Assembly: GCF_022179225.1 (NCBI RefSeq)
Contig: NZ_BPQL01000025.1
Location: 29,451-93,450, forward strand
Source: Methylobacterium goesingense
Lineage (GTDB): Bacteria; Pseudomonadota; Alphaproteobacteria; Rhizobiales; Beijerinckiaceae
Direction of reading: 5' to 3'
Length of the DNA stretch: 64,000 nt
Under the pieces are notes generated by a model. The model was not told the origin of the DNA. It searched no databases and saw only the letters and a program-made list of their open reading frames with translations. How positions within the stretch are numbered: the stretch's first letter is position 1; every line of letters starts with the position of its first letter. The translations under genes and the position numbers were made by a program. This document shows positions 8,456-16,944 of the stretch, in pieces.

Positions 8456-9685
8456 ATGCCCAGCCCCGCACGCCTCCTCCTCGCCCCGCTCGCCCTCAGC
8501 CTCGGGCTGTGCGGCCTCGCCCCGGCCTCGGCGCAGGAGCCGGCATCCCCCGCGGTCGCGCCGTCGATCCCTCCGAGCGAGACGCATATCGGCCTGATCT
8601 ACCGGCCCGAGCCCGCGCCCTCGTCCTACGACGCAGAGGCGGTGCCGGAGGACGAGGGCGTCGCCGGCGCCCGGATGGCGGTCAAGGACAACAACAACAC
8701 CGGCCGCTTCACCAAGCAGACCTACGTGCTCGACGAGGTCGCCCTCGACGGGGACAAGGATGGCGTCGCGGCGGCGCGGGACCTCGCGGGGCGGGGTATC
8801 CGCTACCTCGTGGTGGCGCTGCCGGCGGCCGAACTGCTTGCCATCGCGGACGCGCTGAAGGGGCAGGGCGTCACGATCTTCAACATCGCCGCCCCCGACG
8901 ACCGCCTGCGCGGCGCCGATTGCCGGGCGAACGTCTTCCACGTCCTGCCGAGCCGGGCGATGCAGACCGACGCCCTGGCGCAGTTCTTCACCCTGATGCG
9001 CTGGCGCAAGATGTTCCTCATCGTCGGCCCCCGGGAGAACGACCGGCTCTACGCCGACGCCTTCAAGACCTCGGCCAAGAAGTTCAACCTGAAGATCAAC
9101 GCCGAGAAACCCTGGACCTTCGGGCCGCTCGCCAAGGCGCGGGGCGACACGCCCACCCGCTCTGAGGCGATGGTCTTCACCCGAGGGCTCGATTACGACA
9201 TCGCGGTGGTGGCCGACGAGGCCGGCGACTGGGGCGACTACGTTCCGTTCCGCACCGTCGACCCGCGTCCCGTGGCCGGCACGCAGGGGCTGATCGCCAC
9301 CACCTGGCACCCGATGCTGGAGACCTGGGGCGCGGCCCAGGCGCAGAACCGTTTCCGGCGGCAGTCGGGCCGGCTGATGCGGCCCCTCGACTACCAGGCC
9401 TGGGCGGCCGTGCGCTCGGTGGGCGAGGCGGCGACCCAGAAGAAAACCGCCGACCCGGCGGTACTCGCCCCCTACTTCGCGGACCCGGCCTTCAGCCTGC
9501 CGGCCTACAAGGGCGTCTCCCTGAGCTACCGGCCCTGGGACCACCAACTGCGCCAGCCCATCATCGTGGTGCAGCCCAAAGCCATGGTCTCGGTGGCCCC
9601 CGAGCAGGGCTTCACGCACCAGCGCACGCCGCTGGACACCCTCGGCATCGACCTGCCGGAGACCACCTGCAAATTCCCGGACTGA
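8456..9685 (+). CDS. lutA: LutA: periplasmic substrate-binding protein of the lanthanide ABC transporter
   Basis: A 409-aa protein with a signal peptide (LLLAPLALSLGLCGLAPASA) and a type-I periplasmic-binding fold (HIGLIYRPEPAPSSYDAEAV; RRGEDRLYADAFK-like central region; ending ETTCKFPD). It belongs to the PQQ-dependent-alcohol-dehydrogenase-associated ABC binding-protein family. Gene order (binding protein, propeller, two small exported proteins, ATPase, permease, exported protein, TonB receptor, lanmodulin) matches the lut cluster of Methylorubrum extorquens, where lutA is needed for lanthanide-dependent growth. The ligand is presumably a lanthanide complex; the binding residues cannot be seen from sequence alone. 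Confidence 0.88.
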   Translation: MPSPARLLLAPLALSLGLCGLAPASAQEPASPAVAPSIPPSETHIGLIYRPEPAPSSYDAEAVPEDEGVAGARMAVKDNNNTGRFTKQTYVLDEVALDGDKDGVAAARDLAGRGIRYLVVALPAAELLAIADALKGQGVTIFNIAAPDDRLRGADCRANVFHVLPSRAMQTDALAQFFTLMRWRKMFLIVGPRENDRLYADAFKTSAKKFNLKINAEKPWTFGPLAKARGDTPTRSEAMVFTRGLDYDIAVVADEAGDWGDYVPFRTVDPRPVAGTQGLIATTWHPMLETWGAAQAQNRFRRQSGRLMRPLDYQAWAAVRSVGEAATQKKTADPAVLAPYFADPAFSLPAYKGVSLSYRPWDHQLRQPIIVVQPKAMVSVAPEQGFTHQRTPLDTLGIDLPETTCKFPD

Positions 9686-9872
9686 GACCGTCCCGGACCG
9701 AGACCGTTCGTCGATCCCGTCACGTTCGCGCGAGGCCCGGATCGCCCGGGCCGCCTGCGGCAACACGGTCCCCACCCGCTTGCAGTCTCGTGCTCCCCGT
9801 GGGAGGGGGCTGCACTATAGTAACGCCCAATCAATCGCGCACGACACAGCGATGGCCCCGAGGAGGAACCCC

Positions 9873-10883
9873 ATGAGCCGCGGCTTCAGGGCAAACGCGT
9901 CCGGAACGATCCTGGGCCTGGCGCTGCTGGCAGGCACGTCATTGGCCGGCATGTCACTGGCCGGCCCGGCCCAGGCCTACACGGTCTACGTCACCAACGA
10001 GAAGGGCAACTCGGTCAGCGTCATCGACACCGAGACGATGGCCGTGACCGGCACCTGGAAGGTCGGCCGGCGCCCACGCGGCGTCACCACCAGCAAGGAC
10101 GGCAAGGAATTGTTCGTCTGCGCCAGCGACGACGACCGCATCGATGTGCTCGATACCGCCACCGGCAAGGTCGTGCGCTCGCTCCGCTCCGGCCCCGATC
10201 CGGAGCAGTTCATCCTCGGCCCCCAGGGCAACCTGCTCTACGTCGCCAACGAGGACGACAGCCAGGTCACCGTCATCGACGTCGAGAAGAACAAGGTCAT
10301 GGCCGAAGTGCCGGTGGGCGTCGAGCCCGAAGGCATGGGCCTGTCGCCGGACGGCAAGATCCTGGTGAACACGTCCGAGACCACCAACATGGCCCACTTC
10401 ATCGACACCACGACCTTCCAGGTCATCGACAACGTGCTGGTCGATGCCCGCCCGCGCTTTGCCGAGTTCACGGCGGACGGGAAGTTCCTCTGGATCTCGG
10501 CCGAGGTCGGCGGCACCATCAGCGTCATCGACGTCGCCGCCCGCCGGGTCGTCAAGAAGATCACCTTCAAGATCCCGGGCGTGAACGACGAGGCGATCCA
10601 GCCCGTGGGCATCCGCATCACCAAGGACGGCAGCAAGGCCTTCGTGGCCCTCGGACCGGCCAACCGCATCGCGGTGATCGACGCCAAGACCCACGCGGTG
10701 GAGAAGTACCTCCCCGTGGGCCAGCGTGTCTGGCAGCTCGCCTTCACCCCGGACCAGAAGCTGCTGTTCTCCACCAACGGCTCCTCGAACGACATCTCGG
10801 TCGTGGACGTGGCGGCCGAGAAGGTGGTCAAGAGCATCCCCGTCGGGCTGCTGCCCTGGGGGGTTGCGGTGTCACCGAACTAG
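9873..10883 (+). CDS. lutB: LutB: periplasmic YVTN beta-propeller protein
   Basis: A 336-aa protein with an optimal AGGAGG (9861-9866) six bases before ATG 9873, which decides the start over an in-frame ATG at 9852. A signal peptide (LGLALLAGTSLAGMSLAGPAQA) precedes repeated VYVTNEKGNSVSVIDTET-type blades, about seven, i.e. the PQQ-catabolism-associated beta-propeller family. In M. extorquens the second lut gene is reported as necessary for lanthanide uptake, and order supports the name. It may scaffold or hand over the metal complex in the periplasm (inference). The 187-nt gap after lutA allows a separate promoter. Confidence 0.85.
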   Translation: MSRGFRANASGTILGLALLAGTSLAGMSLAGPAQAYTVYVTNEKGNSVSVIDTETMAVTGTWKVGRRPRGVTTSKDGKELFVCASDDDRIDVLDTATGKVVRSLRSGPDPEQFILGPQGNLLYVANEDDSQVTVIDVEKNKVMAEVPVGVEPEGMGLSPDGKILVNTSETTNMAHFIDTTTFQVIDNVLVDARPRFAEFTADGKFLWISAEVGGTISVIDVAARRVVKKITFKIPGVNDEAIQPVGIRITKDGSKAFVALGPANRIAVIDAKTHAVEKYLPVGQRVWQLAFTPDQKLLFSTNGSSNDISVVDVAAEKVVKSIPVGLLPWGVAVSPN

Positions 10884-10890
10884 AGAGCTT

Positions 10891-11003
10891 CCCCTCCCCC
10901 TTGCGGGGAGGGGCCAGGGGTGGGGGTGGTTGGGTGACCCTCGTGGCTTCGGAGCCCGGCGGAGCCACCCCCACCTCCAACTCCTCCCCGCAAGGGGGAG
11001 GAG
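10891..11003. repeat. Intergenic palindromic repeat element (REP/MITE-like), lutB-lutC gap
   Basis: Two outer arms, 10891-10913 and 10981-11003, are each self-complementary GC/poly-pyrimidine hairpins (CCCTCCCCCTTGCGGGGAGG type) and are also inverted copies of one another with two mismatches. The inner segment is GC-rich. The layout resembles the repeat at 58584-58735. It sits just after the lutB stop and could act as an mRNA-stabilising or attenuating hairpin inside the lut transcript. Confidence 0.75.
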
Positions 11004-11072
11004 GGCCCGTGATTGACAATGACGGCCGCCCCGAGGCGGCACCGCCCGAGGCGGCAAACGGGAGAACGACGA

Positions 11073-11516
11073 ATGAAGCGGACGATGCGGCGCACCGCCC
11101 TCGCCCTGGCGGCGATCCTGGCCACCGGATCTGCGATTCCGGCCCAGGCCCTCGACCTGACGAAGAAGCGCCAGAATCTGCCGGACCTCGTGCTCGGCAA
11201 CGAGGAGGGCAACGACTTCGTCGTCGAGAACCGGGAGATCGAGCTCGAATCCGGCAAGGCCTACCGCCTGCGCATCGTCGCCAAGGGCCGGCAGGAGTAC
11301 AAGTTCTACGCCACCGAGTTCTTCCGCAACATCTGGTTCAACCAGATCGTGATCCAGCACCTGGAGATTCACGGTAGCGGACCGCCGGACCATCTGGAAT
11401 TCGACGACCCGGGCGAGATCGCCATCGAGTTCGTGGCGATCAAGCCCGGCGAGTATCCCTGGTCGGCCCGCGGCCTGGAAGCCAAGGGCATGACCGGCAA
11501 GTTCATCGTGAAGTAA
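11073..11516 (+). CDS. lutC: LutC: exported cupredoxin-like protein lacking copper ligands
   Basis: A 147-aa protein with a signal peptide (TALALAAILATGSAIPAQA) and a cupredoxin-like beta-sandwich core (NREIELESGKAYRLRIVA ... EIAIEFVAIKPGEYPW). It has no cysteine, so a type-1 copper site is impossible, while acidic and His residues cluster at HLEIHGSGPPDHLEFDDPGE. The symbol is by position as third gene of the lut order. ATG 11073 is favoured because the signal peptide starts there. The stop codon lies in a 16-nt tandem duplication. Confidence 0.75.
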   Translation: MKRTMRRTALALAAILATGSAIPAQALDLTKKRQNLPDLVLGNEEGNDFVVENREIELESGKAYRLRIVAKGRQEYKFYATEFFRNIWFNQIVIQHLEIHGSGPPDHLEFDDPGEIAIEFVAIKPGEYPWSARGLEAKGMTGKFIVK

Positions 11517-11532
11517 GTTCATCGTGAAGTAG
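11501..11532 (+). repeat. 16-nt tandem duplication spanning the lutC stop codon
   Basis: The unit GTTCATCGTGAAGTAA at 11501-11516 is repeated as GTTCATCGTGAAGTAG at 11517-11532. The first copy encodes the last four residues and stop of lutC; the second is untranslated and supplies AGGAA just before the lutD start. Confidence 0.95.
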
Positions 11533-11543
11533 GAATTCCGTCG

Positions 11544-11795
11544 ATGCGCGCTCCCACGATTCTCGCCCTTTGCGTCCTCCTCGCCCTCGGGAGCGCCGCC
11601 GCCCGCGCGGACGACAAGGCCGCCTGCGTGGAAGGCATCGCGATGATCCGGGCCGAACTCGCCAAGCCCGCCCCGGAAGCGATCCAGCCCAAGCTGAAGA
11701 AGGCTCTGCGGGTGGCCGAGCGCGAGATGGGGGAGGGCGAGTTCGACGAGTGCCTGGACGCCGTCGGCGACGCCAAGCGGGCGTTGAAGCCATGA
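11544..11795 (+). CDS. lutD: LutD: small secreted helical protein with two cysteines
   Basis: An 83-aa protein with a signal peptide (ILALCVLLALGSAAARA). The ~60-residue mature chain starts DDKAACVEGIAMIRAEL and ends EFDECLDAVGDAKRALKP, i.e. a likely helical hairpin whose two cysteines could pair. AGGAA precedes ATG 11544. The stop overlaps the lutE start by 4 nt (ATGA). The C-x-x-x-I-x-x-I...C pattern resembles the protein at 17624-17983. Symbol by order in the lut cluster; molecular role not established. Confidence 0.75.
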   Translation: MRAPTILALCVLLALGSAAARADDKAACVEGIAMIRAELAKPAPEAIQPKLKKALRVAEREMGEGEFDECLDAVGDAKRALKP

Positions 11796-12544
11796 CTCCC
11801 GCAACGACGAGTCCAGCCCTCGAGGTCGCCCAGGTCAGCCACCGCTTCGGCTCGCGCGCGGCTCTGTCCGACGTTTCTTTGAGCGTGGCGCGCGGGCGCT
11901 TCACCGCGCTCCTCGGGCCGAACGGAGCCGGCAAGACGACCCTGTTCTCGGTGATCACCCGCCTCTATTCGAACCAGGACGGCCGGGTCTCGATCCTCGG
12001 CCATGCCCTCGACCGGGAGCCGAGCCGGGCGCTCGCCCGCCTCGGCGTGGTGTTCCAGGCCCGCACCCTCGATACCGATCTCACCGTCGCGCAGAACCTC
12101 CTCTACCACGCCAGCCTGCACGGCATTCCCCGCAAGGCCGCCAAGGCGCGGATCGCCGCGCTCCTCGACCGCGTCGGCCTCGCCGACCGGCGTGACGACA
12201 AGGTCCGCACCCTCTCGGGCGGGCAGTCCCGGCGCATCGAGATCGCCCGCTCCCTGGTGCACGAGCCCCGGCTCCTGCTCCTCGACGAGCCCACCGTCGG
12301 CCTCGATCTCGAATCGCGCGCCGACATCGTCGCCATCGTCCGCGCCCTGGTGCGGGAGGAGGGATTGTCGGTGCTCTGGGCCACCCACATCTTCGAGGAG
12401 ATCGACGCCTCCGACGACGCGGTCGTGCTGCACCGGGGCCGCATCGTCGCCCGCGGCACCGCCGGCTCCATCGCGCAGGGCGACGAGACGCTGGAGGCGG
12501 CCTTCCGCCGCCTCGTGGCCGAACCCGCACGGCAGGCCGCATGA
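11792..12544 (+). CDS. lutE: LutE: ATPase subunit of the lanthanide ABC transporter
   Basis: A 250-aa ABC ATPase: Walker A GPNGAGKTT (42-50), signature LSGGQSRRIEIA, Walker B LLLLDEPTVGLD and the H-loop region WATHIFEEID are all intact. It belongs to the PQQ-associated ABC ATPase family that pairs with ABC-2-type permeases. Overlaps of 4 nt with lutD and with lutF show tight coupling. It should power the LutF channel at the cytoplasmic face for lanthanide import. The ABC-2 class is more often an exporter type, which makes the import direction notable. Confidence 0.9.
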   Translation: MTPATTSPALEVAQVSHRFGSRAALSDVSLSVARGRFTALLGPNGAGKTTLFSVITRLYSNQDGRVSILGHALDREPSRALARLGVVFQARTLDTDLTVAQNLLYHASLHGIPRKAAKARIAALLDRVGLADRRDDKVRTLSGGQSRRIEIARSLVHEPRLLLLDEPTVGLDLESRADIVAIVRALVREEGLSVLWATHIFEEIDASDDAVVLHRGRIVARGTAGSIAQGDETLEAAFRRLVAEPARQAA

Positions 12545-13461
12545 GCACGCCCACGGAGCCCGTCGCCATGCCCCTGAGCCCGAGCACGACCCCGCACACG
12601 GTCGCCGTCCCGGCGGAGGCGCCGGTGCCCCATCTCGGGCGCCTCGACGCGGTCGGCTACCTGATCTGCCTCGGCGGCATCGTGCGGCGCGAGTTGCTGC
12701 GCTTCTTCAACCAGAAGGAGCGCTTCTTCTCGGCCCTGGTCCGGCCTCTCGTCTGGCTGTTCATCTTCGCGGCGGGCTTCCGCAACACGCTCGGCGTCTC
12801 GATCGAGCCGCCCTACCAGACCTACGTGCTCTACGAGGTCTACGTGGTGCCGGGCCTCGCGGTGATGATCCAGCTCTTCAACGGCATGCAGTCCTCGCTC
12901 TCGATGGTCTACGACCGCGAGGTCGGCTCCATGAAGGTGCTGCTGACGAGCCCCTATCCCCGCTGGCTGCTGCTGCTGGCCAAGCTCATCGCCGGCGTCA
13001 CCGTCTCGGTGGTGCAGGCCTACGCGTTCCTGGCCATCGCGTGGTTCTGGGAGCTCGACATCCCGGCCATCGGCTACGTGGCGGCGCTGCCGGCCTTCAT
13101 CGCCTCTGGGCTGATGCTCGGCGCCATCGGCCTGCTGCTCTCCTCCATGGTCAAGCAGCTCGAGAATTTCGCCAGCGTGATGAACTTCGTGATCTTCCCG
13201 ATGTTCTTCGCGTCCTCGGCGCTCTACCCGCTCTGGCGCATCCGCGAATCCTCCGAGACCCTGTACTGGATCTGCCAGGCCAACCCCTTCTCCCACGCGG
13301 TGCAGCTCGTGCGCTTCGCCCTCTACGGGCAGTTCGAGCCGATCGCCTGCGCGGTGGTCGTGGGCACCACACTCGCCTTCTTCACCCTCGCCGTCGTGGC
13401 CTACGATCCCGGCCGTGGCATCATGGCCCGGCGCGGCGGCCCGGCCGGAGACAATTCCTGA
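12541..13461 (+). CDS. lutF: LutF: ABC-2-type permease of the lanthanide transporter
   Basis: A 306-aa membrane protein with a ~45-residue cytoplasmic N-terminus and about six hydrophobic segments (e.g. LVWLFIFAAGF, ALPAFIASGLMLGAIGLLL, VVGTTLAFFTLAVVAY). The central MQSSLSMVYDREVGSMKVLL is typical of ABC-2 permeases of the PQQ-alcohol-associated family. It overlaps lutE by 4 nt and ends at TGATG shared with lutG. It forms the inner-membrane pore with LutE. Confidence 0.9.
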   Translation: MSTPTEPVAMPLSPSTTPHTVAVPAEAPVPHLGRLDAVGYLICLGGIVRRELLRFFNQKERFFSALVRPLVWLFIFAAGFRNTLGVSIEPPYQTYVLYEVYVVPGLAVMIQLFNGMQSSLSMVYDREVGSMKVLLTSPYPRWLLLLAKLIAGVTVSVVQAYAFLAIAWFWELDIPAIGYVAALPAFIASGLMLGAIGLLLSSMVKQLENFASVMNFVIFPMFFASSALYPLWRIRESSETLYWICQANPFSHAVQLVRFALYGQFEPIACAVVVGTTLAFFTLAVVAYDPGRGIMARRGGPAGDNS

Positions 13462-14096
13462 TGACCTCTCGCACGCTGACGCTCCGGGCCCTCGCGGGCC
13501 TCGCTGTTCTGACTTTCGGCGCCGGCCCGGTCCTGGCCCAGCCAAAATCCGATCCGGACTGGCCCTGCGTCCAGCGCAAGGTCTCGACGCTCAGCCCCGG
13601 CACGGTCTGGACCGGGCCGGACCTCGAGGCCGCCGGCCCCTGGGGCGACGATTTCGAGGCCGCGGCGCTCGCCCAGAAGATCGCCTCGCGCCGGACGCCC
13701 CTGACGGAGGTCGATCCCCTGCTGGAAGAGTTCGCCGCCAAGGCGGGCGCGGACAAGGACAAGCGCCTCACCCGGGTCTTCGCCGGCGTGTTTGAGGTCA
13801 TCAACGGCGAGCGTAACAAGGTCGTCGCCGGCATCGGCCGCTACGCCCAGGGCCAGCGCCGCATGGCCGAGCGCATCCGCGAGGAGGCCGACCAGATCAG
13901 CGCCACCAAGGATTCGCCGAGTGTCCAGGATGCCCGCGACATCCCCAAGGACGCCTCGGAGCTGGAGACCAAGTTCACCTGGGACCGGCGCATCTTCCAG
14001 GAGCGCAGCCAGTCCCTAAGCTATGTCTGCGAGGTCCCGACCCTGCTGGAGCAGCGCCTCGGCGAGATCGCCCGGCGCATCCAGGCCCGCCTCTGA
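13461..14096 (+). CDS. lutG: LutG: exported helical protein of the lut cluster
   Basis: A 211-aa protein with a signal peptide (LAGLAVLTFGAGPVLA). The mature part has DWPCVQRKVSTLSPGTVW near its start and a distal cysteine in SLSYVCEVPTLLEQRL, separated by charged, mostly helical sequence that could form a disulfide-linked bundle. The start ATG overlaps the lutF stop by one base. The family is usually found after PQQ-associated ABC permeases. Symbol by order; function unknown. Confidence 0.78.
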   Translation: MTSRTLTLRALAGLAVLTFGAGPVLAQPKSDPDWPCVQRKVSTLSPGTVWTGPDLEAAGPWGDDFEAAALAQKIASRRTPLTEVDPLLEEFAAKAGADKDKRLTRVFAGVFEVINGERNKVVAGIGRYAQGQRRMAERIREEADQISATKDSPSVQDARDIPKDASELETKFTWDRRIFQERSQSLSYVCEVPTLLEQRLGEIARRIQARL

Positions 14097-14340
14097 TTCC
14101 GGAGGCCGCCCGACGAATTGCCACTTTATCCCGGGCGGCTTGCTGAACCTTCCCTAAATCTTTGAAAACAGACGAAGAAATGTGTCCGGAGAGCCACGCA
14201 GCGCGGCCAAGCGGGATTTGAGGCCGCAAAAAGGCTGAATCGGCTCCAGGCGCCGATTGTCCTTCCCGCACGATCCTCTCAGAAGTGTGTTCGAAGCCTC
14301 GGCAAGGGGCATGGACACGAATTCGATCGAGGGGCTGGGG

Positions 14341-16890
14341 ATGACGAAGCGGACGCTGCGGGGCAGCCTGCTCCTATCGGTGGCGCTGGTGCCCGGCACG
14401 GCCTGGGCGCAGGGCGCGGGCGGACAGGCGTCGGTGCGGCTCGACGAACTCAGCGTCGTGGCGACGACGCCCGTGGGCGCGGTCGGCGATTCCCTCTCCG
14501 GCATCTCCGCCGCGCAGGCGCCGGCCGGGCAGTTGCCGGTGGTGTCCGAGCCGCGCCTGCGCGGCGGCGCCCAGCCCCTCTACAAGATCCCCAGCACCGT
14601 CGAGACGGTAACGGCTGCCGACCTCGACGTCGACCGCGGCACGTTCAACGCCGTGGCCACGCTGGCGCGCAAGACGCCGGGACTCAACCTCTCGGATTCC
14701 CAGGGCAACAACAACCGCGTCGACATCAACTATCGCGGTTTCCAGGCCTCGCCGGTCACCGGCGTGCCGCAGGGTCTGGCGGTCTACCAGAACGGCGTGC
14801 GCATCAACGAGGCCTTCGGCGACACCGTCAACCTCGACCTGATCCCGCCCTCCGCCATCCAGCGGATCGACGTGGTCACCAGCAACCCGGTCTTCGGCCT
14901 CAACGCGCTCGGCGGCGCGATCAACATCCAGATGAAGAACGGCTTCACCTGGCAGGGCACCGACGTGACGCTCCTCGGCGGGTCGGACGGACGCATCGGG
15001 GGGGGCCTCGAATACGGCAAGGTCATCGGCCCCTGGAGCTTCTACTTCAACGGCGACGGGCTCAACGACCGCGGCTGGCGCTACCAGTCGCCGACCACGA
15101 TCGGGCGCGTCTACACCGACCTCGGCTACCGCACCCTCGATTCCGAATTCCACATCATCGGCAACTTCGCCCGGACCTTCTTCGGCGCCGCCGCCGCAAC
15201 CCCGGTCGACTTCACCCACCTCGACCCACGGGCGATCTTCACCTACCCGCAGACCACCACCACCCAGCTCGGCACCCTGCAGGTGACGGGGCGGGTCGAC
15301 ATCTCGCCGACCTGGGATCTCGCCGGAAACGCCTATTTCCGCCGCTTCAGCCAGCAGTACATCGACGGCAACGACGCCGAGTTCGAGCGCTGCGGCCGGC
15401 AATGCTCGACGCCCGACGTGCTGCGCTTCGATGACGACGGCTTCCCCAACGTCAACTTCGACCAGCTGCGCCTCCGCGGCGCCAACGGCCAGCTGATTCC
15501 CCGCACCGCCGGCGTGCCCTACGGCACCCTCGACACGACGAAGACCGAGGCGACCGGCTACGGCGGCTCGCTGCAGGCGGCCAACCGCGACCGCGTCTTC
15601 GGGTTCAACAACAGCTTCGTCGTCGGCGGCAGCATCGATGTCGCGGATTACAGCTACAAGTCGTCGAGCACCCTTGGGGTGATCAACCCGGACCTCTCGG
15701 TCACCATCGATCCGAACAACCCGAATTACGGCTTCATCCCAGGCCTCGGCACCACGCAGCTGCGCACGGACGGGGCGCTCGGCATCGCGCCGAGCGCGGT
15801 GCTCGGCTCGAACCTCTACATGGGCCTCTACACCACGGACACGATCGACCTCACCGACCAGCTCTCGCTGACGGCGGGGGCCCGGCTGAACTTCGCCCGC
15901 GTCTCGACGCAGGACCAGACCGGCTTCTCGCCGGACGTGACCGGGACGCATTACTTCACCAAGATCAACCCGCTGGCGGGCCTGACCTACCGGTTCACCC
16001 CGGGCCTCTCGCTCTACGGCAGCTACTCCGAGTCGAACCGCGCCCCGACGCCGCTCGAACTGGCCTGCGCCAACCCCGAGCGCCCCTGCCTGCTGCCGAA
16101 CTCCCTGGTCGCCGACCCGCCCTTGAAGCAGGTGACCGCCCAGAACTACGAAGTCGGCATCCGCGGCGCGCTCCCGAATTTCTATGACGGCGGCCTCCTC
16201 ACCTATAAGGTCGCGGCCTTCCGCAACGATCTGGCCAACGACATCCTGCAGCTCGCGACCCCCGGCAACGCGGCCCGCGGCTACTTCGTCAATGTGCCGG
16301 CGACCCGGCGCCAGGGCATCGAGGTCGGCGGCGAGTTCACCCGCGGCGACCTCTCGGTCTACGCCAACTACGCCCTGATCGACGCGACCTTCCGCTTCAC
16401 CGGCACCCTGTCCTCCCCGAACAACCCCTTCTCGGTGCCCGACGCCGACGGCAATCCCGGCGAGATCCTGGTGACGCCCGGCAAGAAGGTCCCGCTGATC
16501 CCCGATCACCAGTTCAAGGTCGGCTTCGAGTACATGGTCCTGCCGGGCTGGCGGGTCGGAATGAACCTGCAGGCCTTCTCCTCGTCCTACTACCGGGGCG
16601 ACGAGTCGAACCTGAACCGCAAGCTGCCGGCCTATTACGTGCTCGGCCTCAACACGAGCTACCAGATCACGCCCAAGCTCCAGGTCTTCGGCCTCGTCAC
16701 CAACCTGACCAACAACCGCTACACGACCTTCGGCACGTTCTTCGAGCCGGGCCTCGTGGCCAACCGCTACCCCGTGAGCGACGTGCGCACCACGACGCTG
16801 GCCCAGCCGCTCTCGATCTACGGCGGCCTGCGCTACTCCTTCGGAGCGGACCCGGTGCCGATGGCCGAGCCGATCATCCGCAAGTACTGA
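14341..16890 (+). CDS. lutH: LutH: TonB-dependent outer-membrane receptor for lanthanide complexes
   Basis: An 849-aa receptor. Start ATG 14341 follows GAGGGGCTGGGG and begins a signal peptide (LLLSVALVPGTAWAQG); an upstream ATG at 14311 is possible. A candidate TonB box (LDELSVVATTP) precedes a plug domain (IPSTVETVTAADLDVDRG ... NALGGAINIQMKNG) and a ~650-residue barrel. In M. extorquens the TonB receptor directly before lanM is required for lanthanide transport, so a lanthanide-chelator cargo is far more likely than ferric siderophore. The 244-nt upstream gap may hold its own promoter. Confidence 0.88.
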   Translation: MTKRTLRGSLLLSVALVPGTAWAQGAGGQASVRLDELSVVATTPVGAVGDSLSGISAAQAPAGQLPVVSEPRLRGGAQPLYKIPSTVETVTAADLDVDRGTFNAVATLARKTPGLNLSDSQGNNNRVDINYRGFQASPVTGVPQGLAVYQNGVRINEAFGDTVNLDLIPPSAIQRIDVVTSNPVFGLNALGGAINIQMKNGFTWQGTDVTLLGGSDGRIGGGLEYGKVIGPWSFYFNGDGLNDRGWRYQSPTTIGRVYTDLGYRTLDSEFHIIGNFARTFFGAAAATPVDFTHLDPRAIFTYPQTTTTQLGTLQVTGRVDISPTWDLAGNAYFRRFSQQYIDGNDAEFERCGRQCSTPDVLRFDDDGFPNVNFDQLRLRGANGQLIPRTAGVPYGTLDTTKTEATGYGGSLQAANRDRVFGFNNSFVVGGSIDVADYSYKSSSTLGVINPDLSVTIDPNNPNYGFIPGLGTTQLRTDGALGIAPSAVLGSNLYMGLYTTDTIDLTDQLSLTAGARLNFARVSTQDQTGFSPDVTGTHYFTKINPLAGLTYRFTPGLSLYGSYSESNRAPTPLELACANPERPCLLPNSLVADPPLKQVTAQNYEVGIRGALPNFYDGGLLTYKVAAFRNDLANDILQLATPGNAARGYFVNVPATRRQGIEVGGEFTRGDLSVYANYALIDATFRFTGTLSSPNNPFSVPDADGNPGEILVTPGKKVPLIPDHQFKVGFEYMVLPGWRVGMNLQAFSSSYYRGDESNLNRKLPAYYVLGLNTSYQITPKLQVFGLVTNLTNNRYTTFGTFFEPGLVANRYPVSDVRTTTLAQPLSIYGGLRYSFGADPVPMAEPIIRKY

Positions 16891-16912
16891 ACGCAGTCAC
16901 CCGAACAGACCT

Positions 16913-16944
16913 GAACGGCGCGGATCCCCGGATCCGCGCCGTTC
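16913..16944 (+). terminator. Strong hairpin after lutH
   Basis: A perfect 15-bp inverted repeat (GAACGGCGCGGATCC / GGATCCGCGCCGTTC) with a 2-nt spacer lies 23 nt after the lutH stop. Only a weak T-rich tail (TTCGTT) follows, so it could terminate or stabilise the 3' end. Confidence 0.7.

Noticed and set aside
9780..9821. Promoter before lutB (TTGCAG 9780, TATAGT 9816)
   Set aside because: Spacing of 30 nt is too long for a sigma-70 promoter.
8456..13461. The ABC genes as an alcohol/PQQ catabolism transporter
   Set aside because: Families carry that label, but there is no alcohol dehydrogenase here and gene order equals the lanthanide lut cluster.
14374..16509. A 711-codon minus-strand frame opposite lutH
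   Set aside because: Shadow of the TonB receptor, repetitive Arg/Val/Gly content, no family match.
14341..16890. TonB receptor as a ferric siderophore receptor
   Set aside because: No siderophore genes or Fur-like site nearby; its place between lutG and lanM points to lanthanide uptake.
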